From positions 1,116,001 to 1,180,000 of the forward strand of contig NC_009712.1 of the NCBI RefSeq assembly GCF_000017625.1: a stretch of 64,000 bases of DNA, written 5' to 3'. The first letter of the stretch is position 1; every line of letters begins with the position of its first letter. The translations under genes and the position numbers were made by a program. Source of the DNA: Methanoregula boonei 6A8 (lineage in GTDB: Archaea > Halobacteriota > Methanomicrobia > Methanomicrobiales > Methanospirillaceae). The notes below the pieces were generated by a model. That model was not told where the DNA came from. It ran no database searches and saw only the letters and a program-made list of their open reading frames with translations. Positions 18,956-27,802 of this stretch are shown one piece after another.

Positions 18956-19513
18956 ATGACAACTGAACAGGATGCAGTAAAGACCGTTGCCGGCCTCATG
19001 GCAATTGCAGCACGGACGGCACCCAAGGCATGCGGACTTGACTCGATCAAGATTGAGATCGTGACCGGTAAAGAGCAGCAGGCTCTCGGGAACAAAATGA
19101 TCGCCGCAGCAAAAGAGACCGGCATGGATTTTCTGCGGATCAACGGCGAGCAGGCGAAAGCAAGCGATGCCACGGTCCTCATCGGGGTCGAGGGCACAAA
19201 GACGCTTGGCATCAACTGCGGCGGGTGCGGGTATGCCAGCTGCGCAGAGATGGTAAAGGCACAGAAAGCAAAAAAGAACAAGGGCTCTGCCTATGCCGGC
19301 CCAAACTGCGTGCTCAAGATTTCCGATCTTGGCATTGCGGTCGGCTCAGCAGTAAAGACCGCCCAGATCCATAACGTGGACAACCGGATCATGTACACGG
19401 CCGGGTTTGTTGCCCTAAAAGCCGGTTCCCTCAAAGGGTGCAGTGTTGCCTACGGCATCCCGCTCCGGGCGTCAGGCAAAAGTATCTACTTTGATGTCCA
19501 GTTCGGGCACTAA
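18956..19513 (+). CDS. DUF2148 ferredoxin-domain protein
   Basis: 185 residues. A cysteine cluster NCGGCGYASCAEM followed about 35 residues later by PNCVLK is the hallmark of DUF2148 proteins, thought to bind an iron-sulfur cluster. An earlier Cys lies in KACGLD. The frame is open to 18899 upstream, but MTTEQDAVKTVAG is where family-like sequence begins, and the transcript is probably nearly leaderless. A T-run follows the stop at 19516-19522. The partner enzyme is not known; it sits beside other small redox proteins. Confidence 0.75.
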   Translation: MTTEQDAVKTVAGLMAIAARTAPKACGLDSIKIEIVTGKEQQALGNKMIAAAKETGMDFLRINGEQAKASDATVLIGVEGTKTLGINCGGCGYASCAEMVKAQKAKKNKGSAYAGPNCVLKISDLGIAVGSAVKTAQIHNVDNRIMYTAGFVALKAGSLKGCSVAYGIPLRASGKSIYFDVQFGH

Positions 19514-19707
19514 TCTTTTTTTCTCCTTGCAGACGCGTTTTTGTGGCGGCTCACATTATCAGAAAAGAAACGTATCGGATACTGTGTATGAGTCTCTATG
19601 GGAAAACCCGGTGCCACCCTGCCTGCCGACACGATTGATTATGCCGGGAAAATCTGTAAAAATGAAAGACGAAAAAGGATGGACTATCCTTGCCCGGATC
19701 CCGGATT

Positions 19708-20100
19708 TTACCGGATATATTCCCGTAATTTCTGTATCATGGCAAGCTGCGTTGTGGCCTCTTTCTTCTTCTCGCTCTCGATGCTGTCCATGATCTCGCC
19801 AATGGGCTTTGCAAGGACGTAGATCTTGACCGGCCGCCCCTTGCTCTCTGCCTTGCTCTCGCGGCTTGAGACCCAGCCACGGTTGGAAAGTGATCTCATG
19901 GCAATGCTCACTTCGGGCTGGCGGAGATCCGTGCCCCGTTCGATGGCCCGGGACGTTGCCGGGGAAGTGCCGGCAAGGAAGACCAGGACCTTTGCAATAT
20001 TTTTCCTGGTGCCAATCTCAATGAGCAGGTTTGCGAACTCTTCTTCTTTTTCTGAGAAATACATGACTTTTTCGGTCTTCATGCGTGTCCCATCCATCAT
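19708..20100 (-). CDS. Winged-helix transcriptional regulator
   Basis: 130 residues. The segment 36-90 has the form of an ArsR/TrmB-like helix-turn-helix (GTSPATSRAIERGTDLRQPEVSIAMRSLSNRGWV abridged; recognition helix near RQPEVSIAMR), followed by a basic wing and a helical tail. Several in-frame ATGs (20100, 20097, 20082, 20064) make the start uncertain; the sequence MYFSEKEEEFA could be the true N-terminus. No ligand-binding domain is evident. Next to, and in the same direction as, the PPOX and MTH865-like genes. Confidence 0.75.
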   Translation of the reverse strand: MMDGTRMKTEKVMYFSEKEEEFANLLIEIGTRKNIAKVLVFLAGTSPATSRAIERGTDLRQPEVSIAMRSLSNRGWVSSRESKAESKGRPVKIYVLAKPIGEIMDSIESEKKKEATTQLAMIQKLREYIR

Positions 20101-20287
20101 TCCCTGGTAATGATTTTACACACTTTATCTTACCATGGATATATGGCCTGTTATTTGGATCTGTATTTTACCGGTGTGCCTGCCCGGCAGGATGCGTGCC
20201 CTTGCAGCAGGGGATGGTAAAGAAGCGCGTGAACCGGAGCCACACGATAAATCCGGGTTGTTTGCCAAAAAGAGCTGCCAAAAAAAA

Positions 20288-20692
20288 TCAGAGGATTTTG
20301 TTTCCGGCGTTCGGACCCGGCTGGCATTCGAACACATCAGTGATCTTTACAATAATAAGGGAACGTGCAGGGAGTGCCGGGTTTTTCTTGTTGAGCGTTG
20401 CCTTCATCTCGTCAAAATCCCGGCCGCTGGTCTTAACGGTCGCGTGGCCCTTTACCTGGAAACATCCCTTGATCTCCGGTCCCCAGACATAGAGGGCAAT
20501 TTTTGGGTTTGATTTGAGGTTTTCCAGCGATTTGTTCATGAAATTGTCCGTAATCCAGATCGTGTCGTCGCTTACGAGTTCCACGACCCCGATAGGGACA
20601 ACGTTTGGTGTCCCGTCTTTTGTTGCGGTCGCTACCGGGAAGATCTTCATCTTGCCAAACGCTTCTTTCATCTCTTTGGTTAATCCTGCCAT
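20288..20692 (-). CDS. PPOX-class flavin-binding protein
   Basis: 134 residues, pyridoxamine-5'-phosphate-oxidase-like split barrel that binds FMN or F420. Family features: FPVATATKDGTPNVVPIG (first strands and flavin loop) and IWITDNFMNKSLENLKSNPKIAL. Length is normal for the small archaeal members. GGAAGTGA precedes the ATG. Follows the MTH865-like gene by 32 bp, so probably co-transcribed. Substrate unknown; an oxidoreductase or flavin carrier. Confidence 0.85.
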   Translation of the reverse strand: MAGLTKEMKEAFGKMKIFPVATATKDGTPNVVPIGVVELVSDDTIWITDNFMNKSLENLKSNPKIALYVWGPEIKGCFQVKGHATVKTSGRDFDEMKATLNKKNPALPARSLIIVKITDVFECQPGPNAGNKIL

Positions 20693-20724
20693 AGTACACT
20701 CACTTCCTTTTTCCTGTCGCGGTA

Positions 20725-21126
20725 TCAGAGCCCTGCCCGGTCAACAATGACATCGGCAACTGCTTTTGCATTCTTAAACGGGAAATCCGATGCCTTGAGC
20801 AGTTTTCCTGCCTCGCCCGCAGTCATCTTAAGGTCCCCGACCTGGCAGGTTGTATCTGCGCCATTCGGGAATGCTGCAATAAGATCCTTTGGAGTCTTGA
20901 CCGGGAATTTCGCTCCTTTCAGGGCACCGGTGATCTGTGCGTGGATCTGTTCCTTTACCGAAAGGGTCTCGCAACCCAGCATTTCAGAGATTGCCCCTGC
21001 TGCCCCGGCAATCGGGCAGTCCGCACTATGCGTGCCGCAGCCAAAGCAGGCGCCCTTTACCGCTGCGAGGGATTCCTGTGCCTTTTCCTTTGATACATCC
21101 TTACCTGTGTATTTCCAAGTCTGCAT
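20725..21126 (-). CDS. MTH865-family protein with an N-terminal cysteine-rich extension
   Basis: 133 residues. Residues 55-133 match the MTH865 family (QIHAQITGALKGAKFPV, FPNGADTTCQVGD, ASDFPFKNAKAVADVIV). The first 50 residues form a separate cysteine-rich segment (ACFGCGTHSADCPIAGA, then LGCET) of the kind that could bind metal or an iron-sulfur cluster; family members of about 80 residues lack it. The frame allows a GTG at 21135, but GGTGA sits correctly for the ATG at 21126. Function of the family is unknown. Confidence 0.75.
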   Translation of the reverse strand: MQTWKYTGKDVSKEKAQESLAAVKGACFGCGTHSADCPIAGAAGAISEMLGCETLSVKEQIHAQITGALKGAKFPVKTPKDLIAAFPNGADTTCQVGDLKMTAGEAGKLLKASDFPFKNAKAVADVIVDRAGL

Positions 21127-21154
21127 TTCTTTCACCAGAGATTGATACTGTTGT

Positions 21155-21190
21155 TAGAAATATATACTTGAGCGTCACTAAAATATACTA
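21155..21190 (-). promoter_or_regulatory. Promoter of the MTH865-like operon
   Basis: On the minus strand two TATA-like elements lie in tandem, AGTATATTTTA near 21178-21188 and AAGTATATATTT near 21160-21171. The nearer one would start transcription about 10-15 bases before the gene. The intergenic region is shared with the divergent regulator at 21260. Confidence 0.5.
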
Positions 21191-21259
21191 GACAATTGCG
21201 GTGCAGAAAAATGACCCCCGGGTTCATGACAAGGGAGCAATAACAGGGATGCAGGAATT

Positions 21260-22012
21260 ATGGGCGCAGCTTTTGGGACACTGACAGAGATCCGCGAATT
21301 GAAAACCGAGATTTCCGGGCTCCGGACCGATCTCAAACGGTTCATCGAGCACGCAAACCAGCAGCATGTTGCAACAGTTCTTGGGGATCTCAGGAAAAAT
21401 TATGCCGGCCTGTTTTCCGATCACCAGGTCGAGAATGCAAAAACCGATCTCTCCGCCCATATGGTGGGAGAGTGCGGGATGCGGGAGAAATGCTACCAGG
21501 TTTTTATGAATTTCCTGCAGACCACGTCAAAGCACATCCGGGATGGGGAGGTCTCCGATGAGATCATCCAGTCTTACCGGGAGCAGATAAAAGCCCTGCG
21601 GGCAAAGGGGTCGTCCGATCGCTGCGATACCTGCTTTACCGAAGTGTACCGCCTTTTTGAAAAGCAGGTGGACCTGATGCAGTCCCTGGGCATTTACCAG
21701 AAGCCCGGGGAGAATATCCCGGACCAGCCCGGGACAACCGATGAATCGGTGGTAAAAAACATTCTCGAACCGGTGGCAAATGTCCAGCGGTTCCAGATCC
21801 TAAAAGCGCTCTCCGCCCAGACCCGGACATTCTCCGATCTCTCCGGGATCACCGGCCTAAAGGGGGGAAACCTCCTGTTCCATATCCGGAAACTTCTCGA
21901 CTGCGGCCTGATCCTCCAGCGCCACGAGCGGGGGGATTACATCATTACTGACCGGGGGTACAAGACCATGACCGCGATTGCAGAACTGCACCGCCAGGTA
22001 ACTCACTCCTGA
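21260..22012 (+). CDS. Winged-helix regulator with coiled-coil and cysteine-bearing sensor region
   Basis: 250 residues. The N-terminus (1-45) is a coiled coil (TEIRELKTEISGLRTDLKRF). The middle (65-130) has two cysteine pairs (GECGMREKC and DRCDTC) that could bind metal or respond to redox state. The C-terminus (165-245) is an ArsR-like winged helix (VANVQRFQILKALSAQTRTF, GGNLLFHIRKLLDCGLI, DYIITDRGY). It is divergent from the MTH865/PPOX genes and may control them; that is inference from position. Confidence 0.8.
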   Translation: MGAAFGTLTEIRELKTEISGLRTDLKRFIEHANQQHVATVLGDLRKNYAGLFSDHQVENAKTDLSAHMVGECGMREKCYQVFMNFLQTTSKHIRDGEVSDEIIQSYREQIKALRAKGSSDRCDTCFTEVYRLFEKQVDLMQSLGIYQKPGENIPDQPGTTDESVVKNILEPVANVQRFQILKALSAQTRTFSDLSGITGLKGGNLLFHIRKLLDCGLILQRHERGDYIITDRGYKTMTAIAELHRQVTHS

Positions 22013-22160
22013 TCTCATCGAAAAGAGGGACGGGAGATGCATTCCGTCCTGTTTTGGCAGGGTCACTCTCCCGGATTTTTCCTTTTCCCGGTACCTTCAC
22101 TTTCTTCTCGTGCTTTTTTGCCGCGCTTAGTTTTTTTACACCGGCAGGAAAGTACTGTTC

Positions 22161-23384
22161 ATGTCGGTGGATCCGGAGATGGAGGGCAGGAATTGGTCCG
22201 GACGCGTCCTGATGTACTATCTCTGCCTCATCGGGTTCTTTGCCATCTTTTCAACAACCATTTCTAAAAGCCCTGTTCTCCCTCTCTTTGTCCAGTCGCT
22301 TGGCGCCGGTCCAGCGCTCCTTGGCGTAATTGCTGCGGTCTCCCCGCTTGCCGGTGTCCTGTTCTCGTTTCCGGTCGGCGTCCTTTCCGATCACCTGGGT
22401 CGGCGCCGGCTTTTGGTGATCTCTGCATTTGTCTTTCTTATCGCACCGATCCTGTACCTTTTTATTACCGATCCGGTCTGGCTGGTCCCGGTCCGGTTCT
22501 TCCACGGCACTGCAACTGCGATTCTTGGGCCGGTGGTTTCGGCCATCATTGCCGAACGATTCCCGGATTCCCGGGGTGAAAAACTCGGTACCTATGCCTC
22601 GGCTACCCTTGTCGGGCGGACGCTTGCCCCGCTTGCCGGCGGGATAATCATTACGGCATTCCTCTTTGCGCCCGGCCTTCTCGCCTACCGGATGGTGTAT
22701 ATCTGCGCCGCACTTTCTGCCCTGCCGGTCTTTGTTTTGATCCTGCGGTACCGGGAGGCGGAGGCCGGCTCCCTTGTCCTGCCCGGCATCGGTGTCTATA
22801 AGGAAAGCCTTGCAACATTTGTGACCAACCGCAGGCTTCGGGCAACCGCAATGGCAGACATGGCCAGCTATTTTGCCTACGGGGTTTTTGAGACATTTCT
22901 CCCGCTGTACCTTGCCTCCCTCAGTTTTGCAGCCTACCAGACCGGGATCATTTTTGCCGTACAGGTCCTGATCATTGCCGGCACCAAGCCGGTGTTTGGC
23001 CGCCTGTCCGACCGGATCGACCGGAGAATCCAGATCGTGACCGGGCTTCTTGTCACCGGTATTGCAATTGCGGCAGTCCCGGTAGCCTCGACTTTCCCGG
23101 GCTTTCTTGCTGCAAGCGCGCTTTTCGGTCTTGGGATCGCGGTCTCCACGGTAGCGACAAGCGCGTACGTAGCCGATGTGGCAAAGCAGGAGCAGATCGG
23201 ATCTTCGATGGGGGCCCTCTCCTCGATCATGGACATCGGGCAGTCCTCCGGCCCGCTCATCACCGGTGTGGTCATTACGCTTGCAGGCTATGCTGCCGGC
23301 TTTTCTGTCTCCCTCCTGCTCGCCGCGGTAGTCACGGTGATCTTTGTATTTTCGGTCCGGGGCACGGGACAGGATACCGTCTGA
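22161..23384 (+). CDS. Major facilitator superfamily transporter
   Basis: 407 residues, 12 predicted helices in two halves. The cytoplasmic loop 2-3 signature appears as GVLSDHLGRRRLL and again in the second half as GRLSDRIDRRIQ. Resembles drug:H+ antiporter-like MFS proteins; the substrate cannot be told from sequence. The ATG at 22161 follows a T-rich tract. Monocistronic, with a structured gene-free region downstream. Confidence 0.88.
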   Translation: MSVDPEMEGRNWSGRVLMYYLCLIGFFAIFSTTISKSPVLPLFVQSLGAGPALLGVIAAVSPLAGVLFSFPVGVLSDHLGRRRLLVISAFVFLIAPILYLFITDPVWLVPVRFFHGTATAILGPVVSAIIAERFPDSRGEKLGTYASATLVGRTLAPLAGGIIITAFLFAPGLLAYRMVYICAALSALPVFVLILRYREAEAGSLVLPGIGVYKESLATFVTNRRLRATAMADMASYFAYGVFETFLPLYLASLSFAAYQTGIIFAVQVLIIAGTKPVFGRLSDRIDRRIQIVTGLLVTGIAIAAVPVASTFPGFLAASALFGLGIAVSTVATSAYVADVAKQEQIGSSMGALSSIMDIGQSSGPLITGVVITLAGYAAGFSVSLLLAAVVTVIFVFSVRGTGQDTV

Positions 23385-23520
23385 TTTCCTGCGGACCTGC
23401 TTCTCCTGTCTGACCCCGGATGTTTCCCTGGTCGGGCTCCTCTATCCCCCCTTTGTCCGCGTGAAGACCTGAACCCATCCGGCCCTAAATTGAGCCCGGA
23501 TGACCCTTTTTTGGATCCAT

Positions 23521-23541
23521 CGGAGCCCGTATCGGGCTCCG
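23521..23541. repeat. Perfect hairpin CGGAGCCCG-TAT-CGGGCTCCG
   Basis: Nine-base arms with a three-base loop, 137 bp after the MFS gene stop. It might be a transcript-end structure, but no T-run follows directly. Confidence 0.6.
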
Positions 23542-23550
23542 TTTCCCCAC

Positions 23551-23587
23551 TTTCAAAAATAAGCCCAAATCAGCCGTATTTTTGAAA
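23551..23587. repeat. 11-bp perfect inverted repeat with 15-base spacer
   Basis: TTTCAAAAATA at 23551-23561 is the exact reverse complement of TATTTTTGAAA at 23577-23587. Its right arm abuts the first copy of the direct repeat AAACGGACGATTTTA. Confidence 0.6.
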
Positions 23588-23794
23588 ACGGACGATTTTA
23601 ATGAGGCTCATAAAGGCCCTTTCCTGCCCTGATCTCACCTCAAACTGGTATTTGTTCCTTCCCGGAAAAAAGTGCCAAAAAAGGGCCTCTATGGGCCGCT
23701 ATTGGGCATTATATGGGGCTTAAATTGGGCGTATTTTGGCAAATAAATCGATTTACTGCCCCTATTTCCACGCGAACCGAAACGGACGATTTTA
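23586..23794. repeat. Direct repeat pair AAACGGACGATTTTA, 194 bp apart
   Basis: The 15-base word occurs at 23586-23600 and 23780-23794. Additionally AAAATAAGCCC in the first inverted-repeat loop is mirrored as GGGCTTATTTT just after the second copy, so the ends of this 250-bp stretch are partly inverted as well. Confidence 0.55.
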
Positions 23795-24072
23795 CGGGCT
23801 TATTTTCCCGCAAACCCCAAGGAAAAACGCATATCCAATCTCCTCGCAGGCTATGGAGATCAGCGCCCGGCAGTATGGGACACCGGACGCAGTAGCATTC
23901 CACCGGAAAAATCCGGAAGAAAAACCGGGACAATACGTGCCGGCACATAAGATCGTTTTGCCGATTATAACCGGAGATCCCCGCGTTCTCTCAAACAAAA
24001 AAAACTGCCCCTATCCCAATGTTTAATGTCCGCGTGGCAGAATTCCCTTTATCATACAGTGGTGAAAAAAAC

Positions 24073-24684
24073 ATGACAACATCTGCACCAAAAGGCTGCC
24101 TGGAGTTCCTGAGCGACAAGAACAGTATGCTTGTCCTTGTGGACTACCAGTCAACAATGTTCAAAGGCGTTGCATCGGGAGACAAGACCATCATCCGGAA
24201 TGCGGCGTTCTGTGCGGCAAAAGCGGCACAGATTCTTTCTGTCCCGGTGGTACTGTCGGCTATCAATCCTCCCTCAAACGGGGAGTTCATGCCGGAGATC
24301 ACCGCGTTGTTCCCGGGGCAGGAGGCCTTTGCACGCAAAGTCCCGGGGTTCGATGCCTTCGAGGATGAAAAGACCTGGAACGCGGCAAAGAAAACCGGCC
24401 GCAAAAAGATGGTCATCTCCGGCCTGTGGACAAGCATGTGCTTTGCCTATACTGCTCTTCATGCCCTCAGGGAAGGGTACGAGGTGTACGGCCTGATGGA
24501 CGCTGCCGGTGATTCAACACGCGATGCCCATACGTACGGCATCCGGCGGATGATCCAGGCCGGCGTGATCCCGATCACGGTCGAATCGCTCGTGTCCGAA
24601 TGGATGCATGACTGGACCAACCCGAAGGTGCCCGAGCTCATAAAAGAGGTCTACTCGCACTACGGGTACATGATCGGCTTTTAA
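24073..24684 (+). CDS. Isochorismatase-like cysteine hydrolase
   Basis: 203 residues, YcaC/isochorismatase-like fold. The catalytic triad is visible: Asp in VLVDYQSTM, Lys in the KKTGRKKMVISG region or the preceding KVPG segment, and the nucleophilic Cys in GLWTSMCFAYTALHAL. Members hydrolyse amides or vinyl ethers; the substrate here is unknown. The frame extends upstream to 24019, but the ATG at 24073 has GGTGA seven bases ahead. Convergent with the dioxygenase-like gene. Confidence 0.88.
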   Translation: MTTSAPKGCLEFLSDKNSMLVLVDYQSTMFKGVASGDKTIIRNAAFCAAKAAQILSVPVVLSAINPPSNGEFMPEITALFPGQEAFARKVPGFDAFEDEKTWNAAKKTGRKKMVISGLWTSMCFAYTALHALREGYEVYGLMDAAGDSTRDAHTYGIRRMIQAGVIPITVESLVSEWMHDWTNPKVPELIKEVYSHYGYMIGF

Positions 24685-24746
24685 ACCGTGGCGGCCAAGG
24701 GATCGATCACGCGTTTTGCGGGACTGAGGGGAGCCGGAATTCCCTT

Positions 24747-25568
24747 TTACCCGATCCGGAACGATCGCATGGAAAGGGATCCGTTCTGGAATCCTTCGAA
24801 GGTGAAGCGCACGTTCTCTTCCTTTTCCTGCAGGGCGAGGGCATAGATCATCGGGAGGTAGTGGTCGAGTGTTGGCACCGCACGCGAGGCTGCGCTTCCT
24901 CCTTCCCACGGGTACGTGAAGAGCTTGCGGTGCTCTCCTGCAATGATTCTGTCGCGCATCCACGCGTCTGCTTCAACGGCCCAGGCCGGTGGTGCTGCAT
25001 CCATGTCGGCAAAATCCACAAGGCCAAGGTTGTGCACGATATTTCCGCTGCCAATGATAAGGACGCCCTGCTCACGGAGAGGTGCGAGTTTTTGCGCAAG
25101 CGTGTAATGGTACGCGATCGGTTTTGGGTGCCGGTCACCGAAAGCATAGTCCAGGCTCATCTCAAAGACCGGGATATCCGCATTCGGGAACATGTACTTC
25201 AAAATGGAATAGCCCGCATGGTCGATTCCCCATGACTGGTCGCAACGGATTGCACCTCCGGAACTTTCAACGGTGCGCTGTGCAGGGGAGGGTGCCCCGG
25301 GGCATCCATACTGTACATGGTAGAGTTCCCCGGGGAAACCGTAGAAGTCATAGATCATCCGGGGCCGGTCGGTGCAGGTAACATAACTCCCGTCTGCAAG
25401 CCAGTGGGCCGAGATCACAAGAATGGCTTTTGGCCGGGGAAGGGATGCACCAAGTGCGGCAAGATGCCGGGTGAACCGGTTGTCAAGCACCATGTTCATG
25501 GGCGATCCATGCCCGATAAAGAGCACGGGCATCTTTTTTTCTGCCGGGTGATCGTGAGGGGATGTCAT
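24747..25568 (-). CDS. 4,5-DOPA dioxygenase extradiol (YgiD-like)
   Basis: 273 residues of the class III extradiol dioxygenase (LigB) superfamily, DODA group. Metal-binding histidines appear in FIGHGSPMN, VISAHWLADG, NIVHNLGLVDF and TLDHYLPMIYAL; the catalytic base region is intact. Family members use Fe or Zn; with O2 they open catechol rings. Start at 25568 by ORF extent; MPVLFIGHG at residue 13 is an alternative. In an anaerobe the natural reaction is unclear. Lies 217 bp from a tautomerase gene in the same direction. Confidence 0.88.
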   Translation of the reverse strand: MTSPHDHPAEKKMPVLFIGHGSPMNMVLDNRFTRHLAALGASLPRPKAILVISAHWLADGSYVTCTDRPRMIYDFYGFPGELYHVQYGCPGAPSPAQRTVESSGGAIRCDQSWGIDHAGYSILKYMFPNADIPVFEMSLDYAFGDRHPKPIAYHYTLAQKLAPLREQGVLIIGSGNIVHNLGLVDFADMDAAPPAWAVEADAWMRDRIIAGEHRKLFTYPWEGGSAASRAVPTLDHYLPMIYALALQEKEENVRFTFEGFQNGSLSMRSFRIG

Positions 25569-25785
25569 CAGGTACTCCCACGCTTAGCAGTGAGGGATGC
25601 CCGGGATATTTTACCTTTTTGAAGGGCACTTTTTAGCCGGAATTCATCCTGTACCAAATCCGGGTTGATGTCGGATCATTCTTGTTATGGGGATAACGCG
25701 GGCACAGGTGAACTAAAAAAAAGAAAAACGATCGGCTTACGCTGCATTCCCAAAGACCGGCAGGGACAACCATACCTGATGGCGA

Positions 25786-25974
25786 TCAGGTCCTGTCGGC
25801 AGGAACCAGTTTCCCGTTTGTCCCATAATTCTCTTTTTTTATCTCGGTCAGGATCACGGTGACTGCTTCTGACGATACGCCTTCTTTTACAAAAACGTCT
25901 GTTATCCCAAAAACGATCCTCTGTTTTACTTCCCGGGTCCGGCCCTCATAGAGTTCCACATGGACAACTGGCAT
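25786..25974 (-). CDS. 4-oxalocrotonate tautomerase-family protein
   Basis: 62 residues, the normal length of a 4-OT monomer. Pro follows the initiator Met (MPVVHVELYEGRTREVK), giving the catalytic N-terminal Pro1 after Met removal. GVSSEAVTVILTEI is the conserved dimer segment. Expected to interconvert keto-enol isomers of unsaturated 2-oxo acids such as ring-cleavage products; substrate unknown. Confidence 0.9.
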   Translation of the reverse strand: MPVVHVELYEGRTREVKQRIVFGITDVFVKEGVSSEAVTVILTEIKKENYGTNGKLVPADRT

Positions 25975-26110
25975 AGGAGTCCTTTGGTGGTTTGGGAAAT
26001 TAATAATTTTTTACCGGCAGGACTGTCTGCATAGCTGCCCCGCAACCGGCTGCTTAAAAAATCCCCTCAGAGATACGTCCGGGTACGCCTGCCAGCGGCA
26101 CATACCGGGT

Positions 26111-27802
26111 TTACTGGCTCTCTCCGGTAAACCGGTACTCCCCGGCTGGCACGAGCATCTCGAACCGGGCCCCTTTGCCGGGCTCGCCGGTTTCGGTAAT
26201 GGTGATCCCGGTAATGGAGAGGATCTCGCGGGAGAGGAAAAGGCCAAGGCCGGTGTTCTTCCCAAACCCCTTGGAAAAAAGCTGTTTTTTGTCTTCTTCT
26301 GCTATACCGGCACCATCATCTTCGCAGGCAAGGATAAGCCCGGCCGGGGTTTTGCGGGAATAAAACCGGATGGTTTCCATCCGGTTTCCTCCATACCTCA
26401 GGGCATTGTCAATCAGGTTGAAAAAAACCTTCTCAATGAGCGGATCGGCAAACACCTCAAGGTCCGGACGGTCCACGCTGATCCGGACATTCCCGGCAGG
26501 GAGTGAGGTCTCGGCCCTCCGGATACTTTCGGCAACATTCTGCCAGACCGGGGCAGTTGTCCCCAGGCTTTCATATGCCCGGGTAAAATCGATCTGGTTC
26601 CCGATAATCCCGGAAATTTTTCCCGCTTTTTTTAAGTAATCCGATACCACCCGGGGTTTATCGAGGTTTTCCCCCGCGAGATCCAGGTACGCCGAAAGGG
26701 GGAGGAGCTGGTTCTTGATGTCGTGCCGGGTAATTGAGGAAAGGATAGTGAGTTTCTTGTTTGCCCGGGACAGGGCGTCCTCTGCGGCCTTGCGCTCGGT
26801 AATGTCGGTGAGGACCGACATAAGTGCGGGAACGCCATTATCGTGGATCACTGTTGTCCGGACAATGCAGTGCCGGATGCTCTTTTTTGGCAGCTGGATG
26901 TCGATCTCTGCCGGGGCCGGCTTTGATGCCCCTCCAAGTACGGCCCGGATCCGTGTTTCTGTTGCATCGGCGCTTGCCGGGGTCAGAAACAAAGCGAGCG
27001 GCTGACCGGCCAGATCCGTTTGGGACCGCTCCAGGATCCGGGCTGCCGCCAGGTTGGCAAACCGTATGTGTTTCCCGTCATGGACGACCACGTAGTCCGG
27101 CAGGTTGTCGGCAAGATTCCTGTACCGCTCTTCGCTTGCACGCAGTTCAGACTGGGACCGGGCCATATTGAGCATTAAGAATAATCCCGTAGTGAGGATA
27201 TCGGTGATTACCACAACGGTAAAGAGGAGCAGGTTGAGCGGGTCAGGGGAGGTAATGGTATAATCGCCCCCGGGGGTAAACAGCCAGACGATATTACGGG
27301 CCGTCAGCAGCACGATAACAACCGCAAGCGAGGCGGCAAAACCGAGCCTGAGCGGGCGGGACTCCGGGTCGGGTGCACATGCCGCATAGTACGCGGCCAC
27401 CAGAATGGCGGGGGCAAGAATAAGGTTCGAGAGTATGTCGCGGGGAAGGACAGAAGGCGCGATATACGTATAATAGACAAACCCGAGCGCTAACGGGATG
27501 AGCACGGCATAGATGGCCGGAGGGACCGGTTTTGACCAGAAATACCTCCGGGTACTGTCTGCCCGGAGCATGGCAGAGAGGATAACAAGAATGCTTGCGG
27601 CAATCACTGAGAGCAGGTCGGGTATTGCACCGCGGAGCATGAACAGGAAATAGCCGCAGGAGATGATCATCAGGCCAAACATCCAGGTGCGGAGCCCGTA
27701 ATAGGTCTTCTGTGTCCGGCAGAATGCAAAAAGCATCAGTGCAAGGAAGACATTTGCAAGGAAAAGGATCAAAAACAGTGTTCTGGCATCAGGTTCCCAC
27801 AT
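26111..27802 (-). CDS. Membrane sensor histidine kinase with one PAS domain
   Basis: 563 residues. Seven hydrophobic helices within 1-215 form a membrane sensor module, followed by a PAS domain (about 222-340), an H-box helix SITRHDIKNQLLP with His360, and a HATPase (ACEDDGAGI, NTGLGLFLSREILS). The H-box and HATPase are strikingly like the C-terminus of the hybrid kinase at 5810 (SITRHDIQNKL; SGLGLFLVRDILS). No receiver gene is adjacent. A TATA element on the minus strand near 27841-27848 precedes the ATG with a short leader. Confidence 0.9.
   Translation of the reverse strand: MWEPDARTLFLILFLANVFLALMLFAFCRTQKTYYGLRTWMFGLMIISCGYFLFMLRGAIPDLLSVIAASILVILSAMLRADSTRRYFWSKPVPPAIYAVLIPLALGFVYYTYIAPSVLPRDILSNLILAPAILVAAYYAACAPDPESRPLRLGFAASLAVVIVLLTARNIVWLFTPGGDYTITSPDPLNLLLFTVVVITDILTTGLFLMLNMARSQSELRASEERYRNLADNLPDYVVVHDGKHIRFANLAAARILERSQTDLAGQPLALFLTPASADATETRIRAVLGGASKPAPAEIDIQLPKKSIRHCIVRTTVIHDNGVPALMSVLTDITERKAAEDALSRANKKLTILSSITRHDIKNQLLPLSAYLDLAGENLDKPRVVSDYLKKAGKISGIIGNQIDFTRAYESLGTTAPVWQNVAESIRRAETSLPAGNVRISVDRPDLEVFADPLIEKVFFNLIDNALRYGGNRMETIRFYSRKTPAGLILACEDDGAGIAEEDKKQLFSKGFGKNTGLGLFLSREILSITGITITETGEPGKGARFEMLVPAGEYRFTGESQ

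Larger units (their letters stand above)
23385..24072. other. 688-bp gene-free region rich in inverted and direct repeats
   Basis: No supported ORF. It contains a 9-bp stem/3-base loop hairpin at 23521-23541, an 11-bp perfect inverted repeat at 23551-23587, and a 15-bp direct repeat (23586-23600 and 23780-23794). GGGC-type words recur between them. Base composition is visibly more A/T-rich than the genes on either side. The end near 24061 holds GGTGA, the ribosome site of the next gene. Confidence 0.6.
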
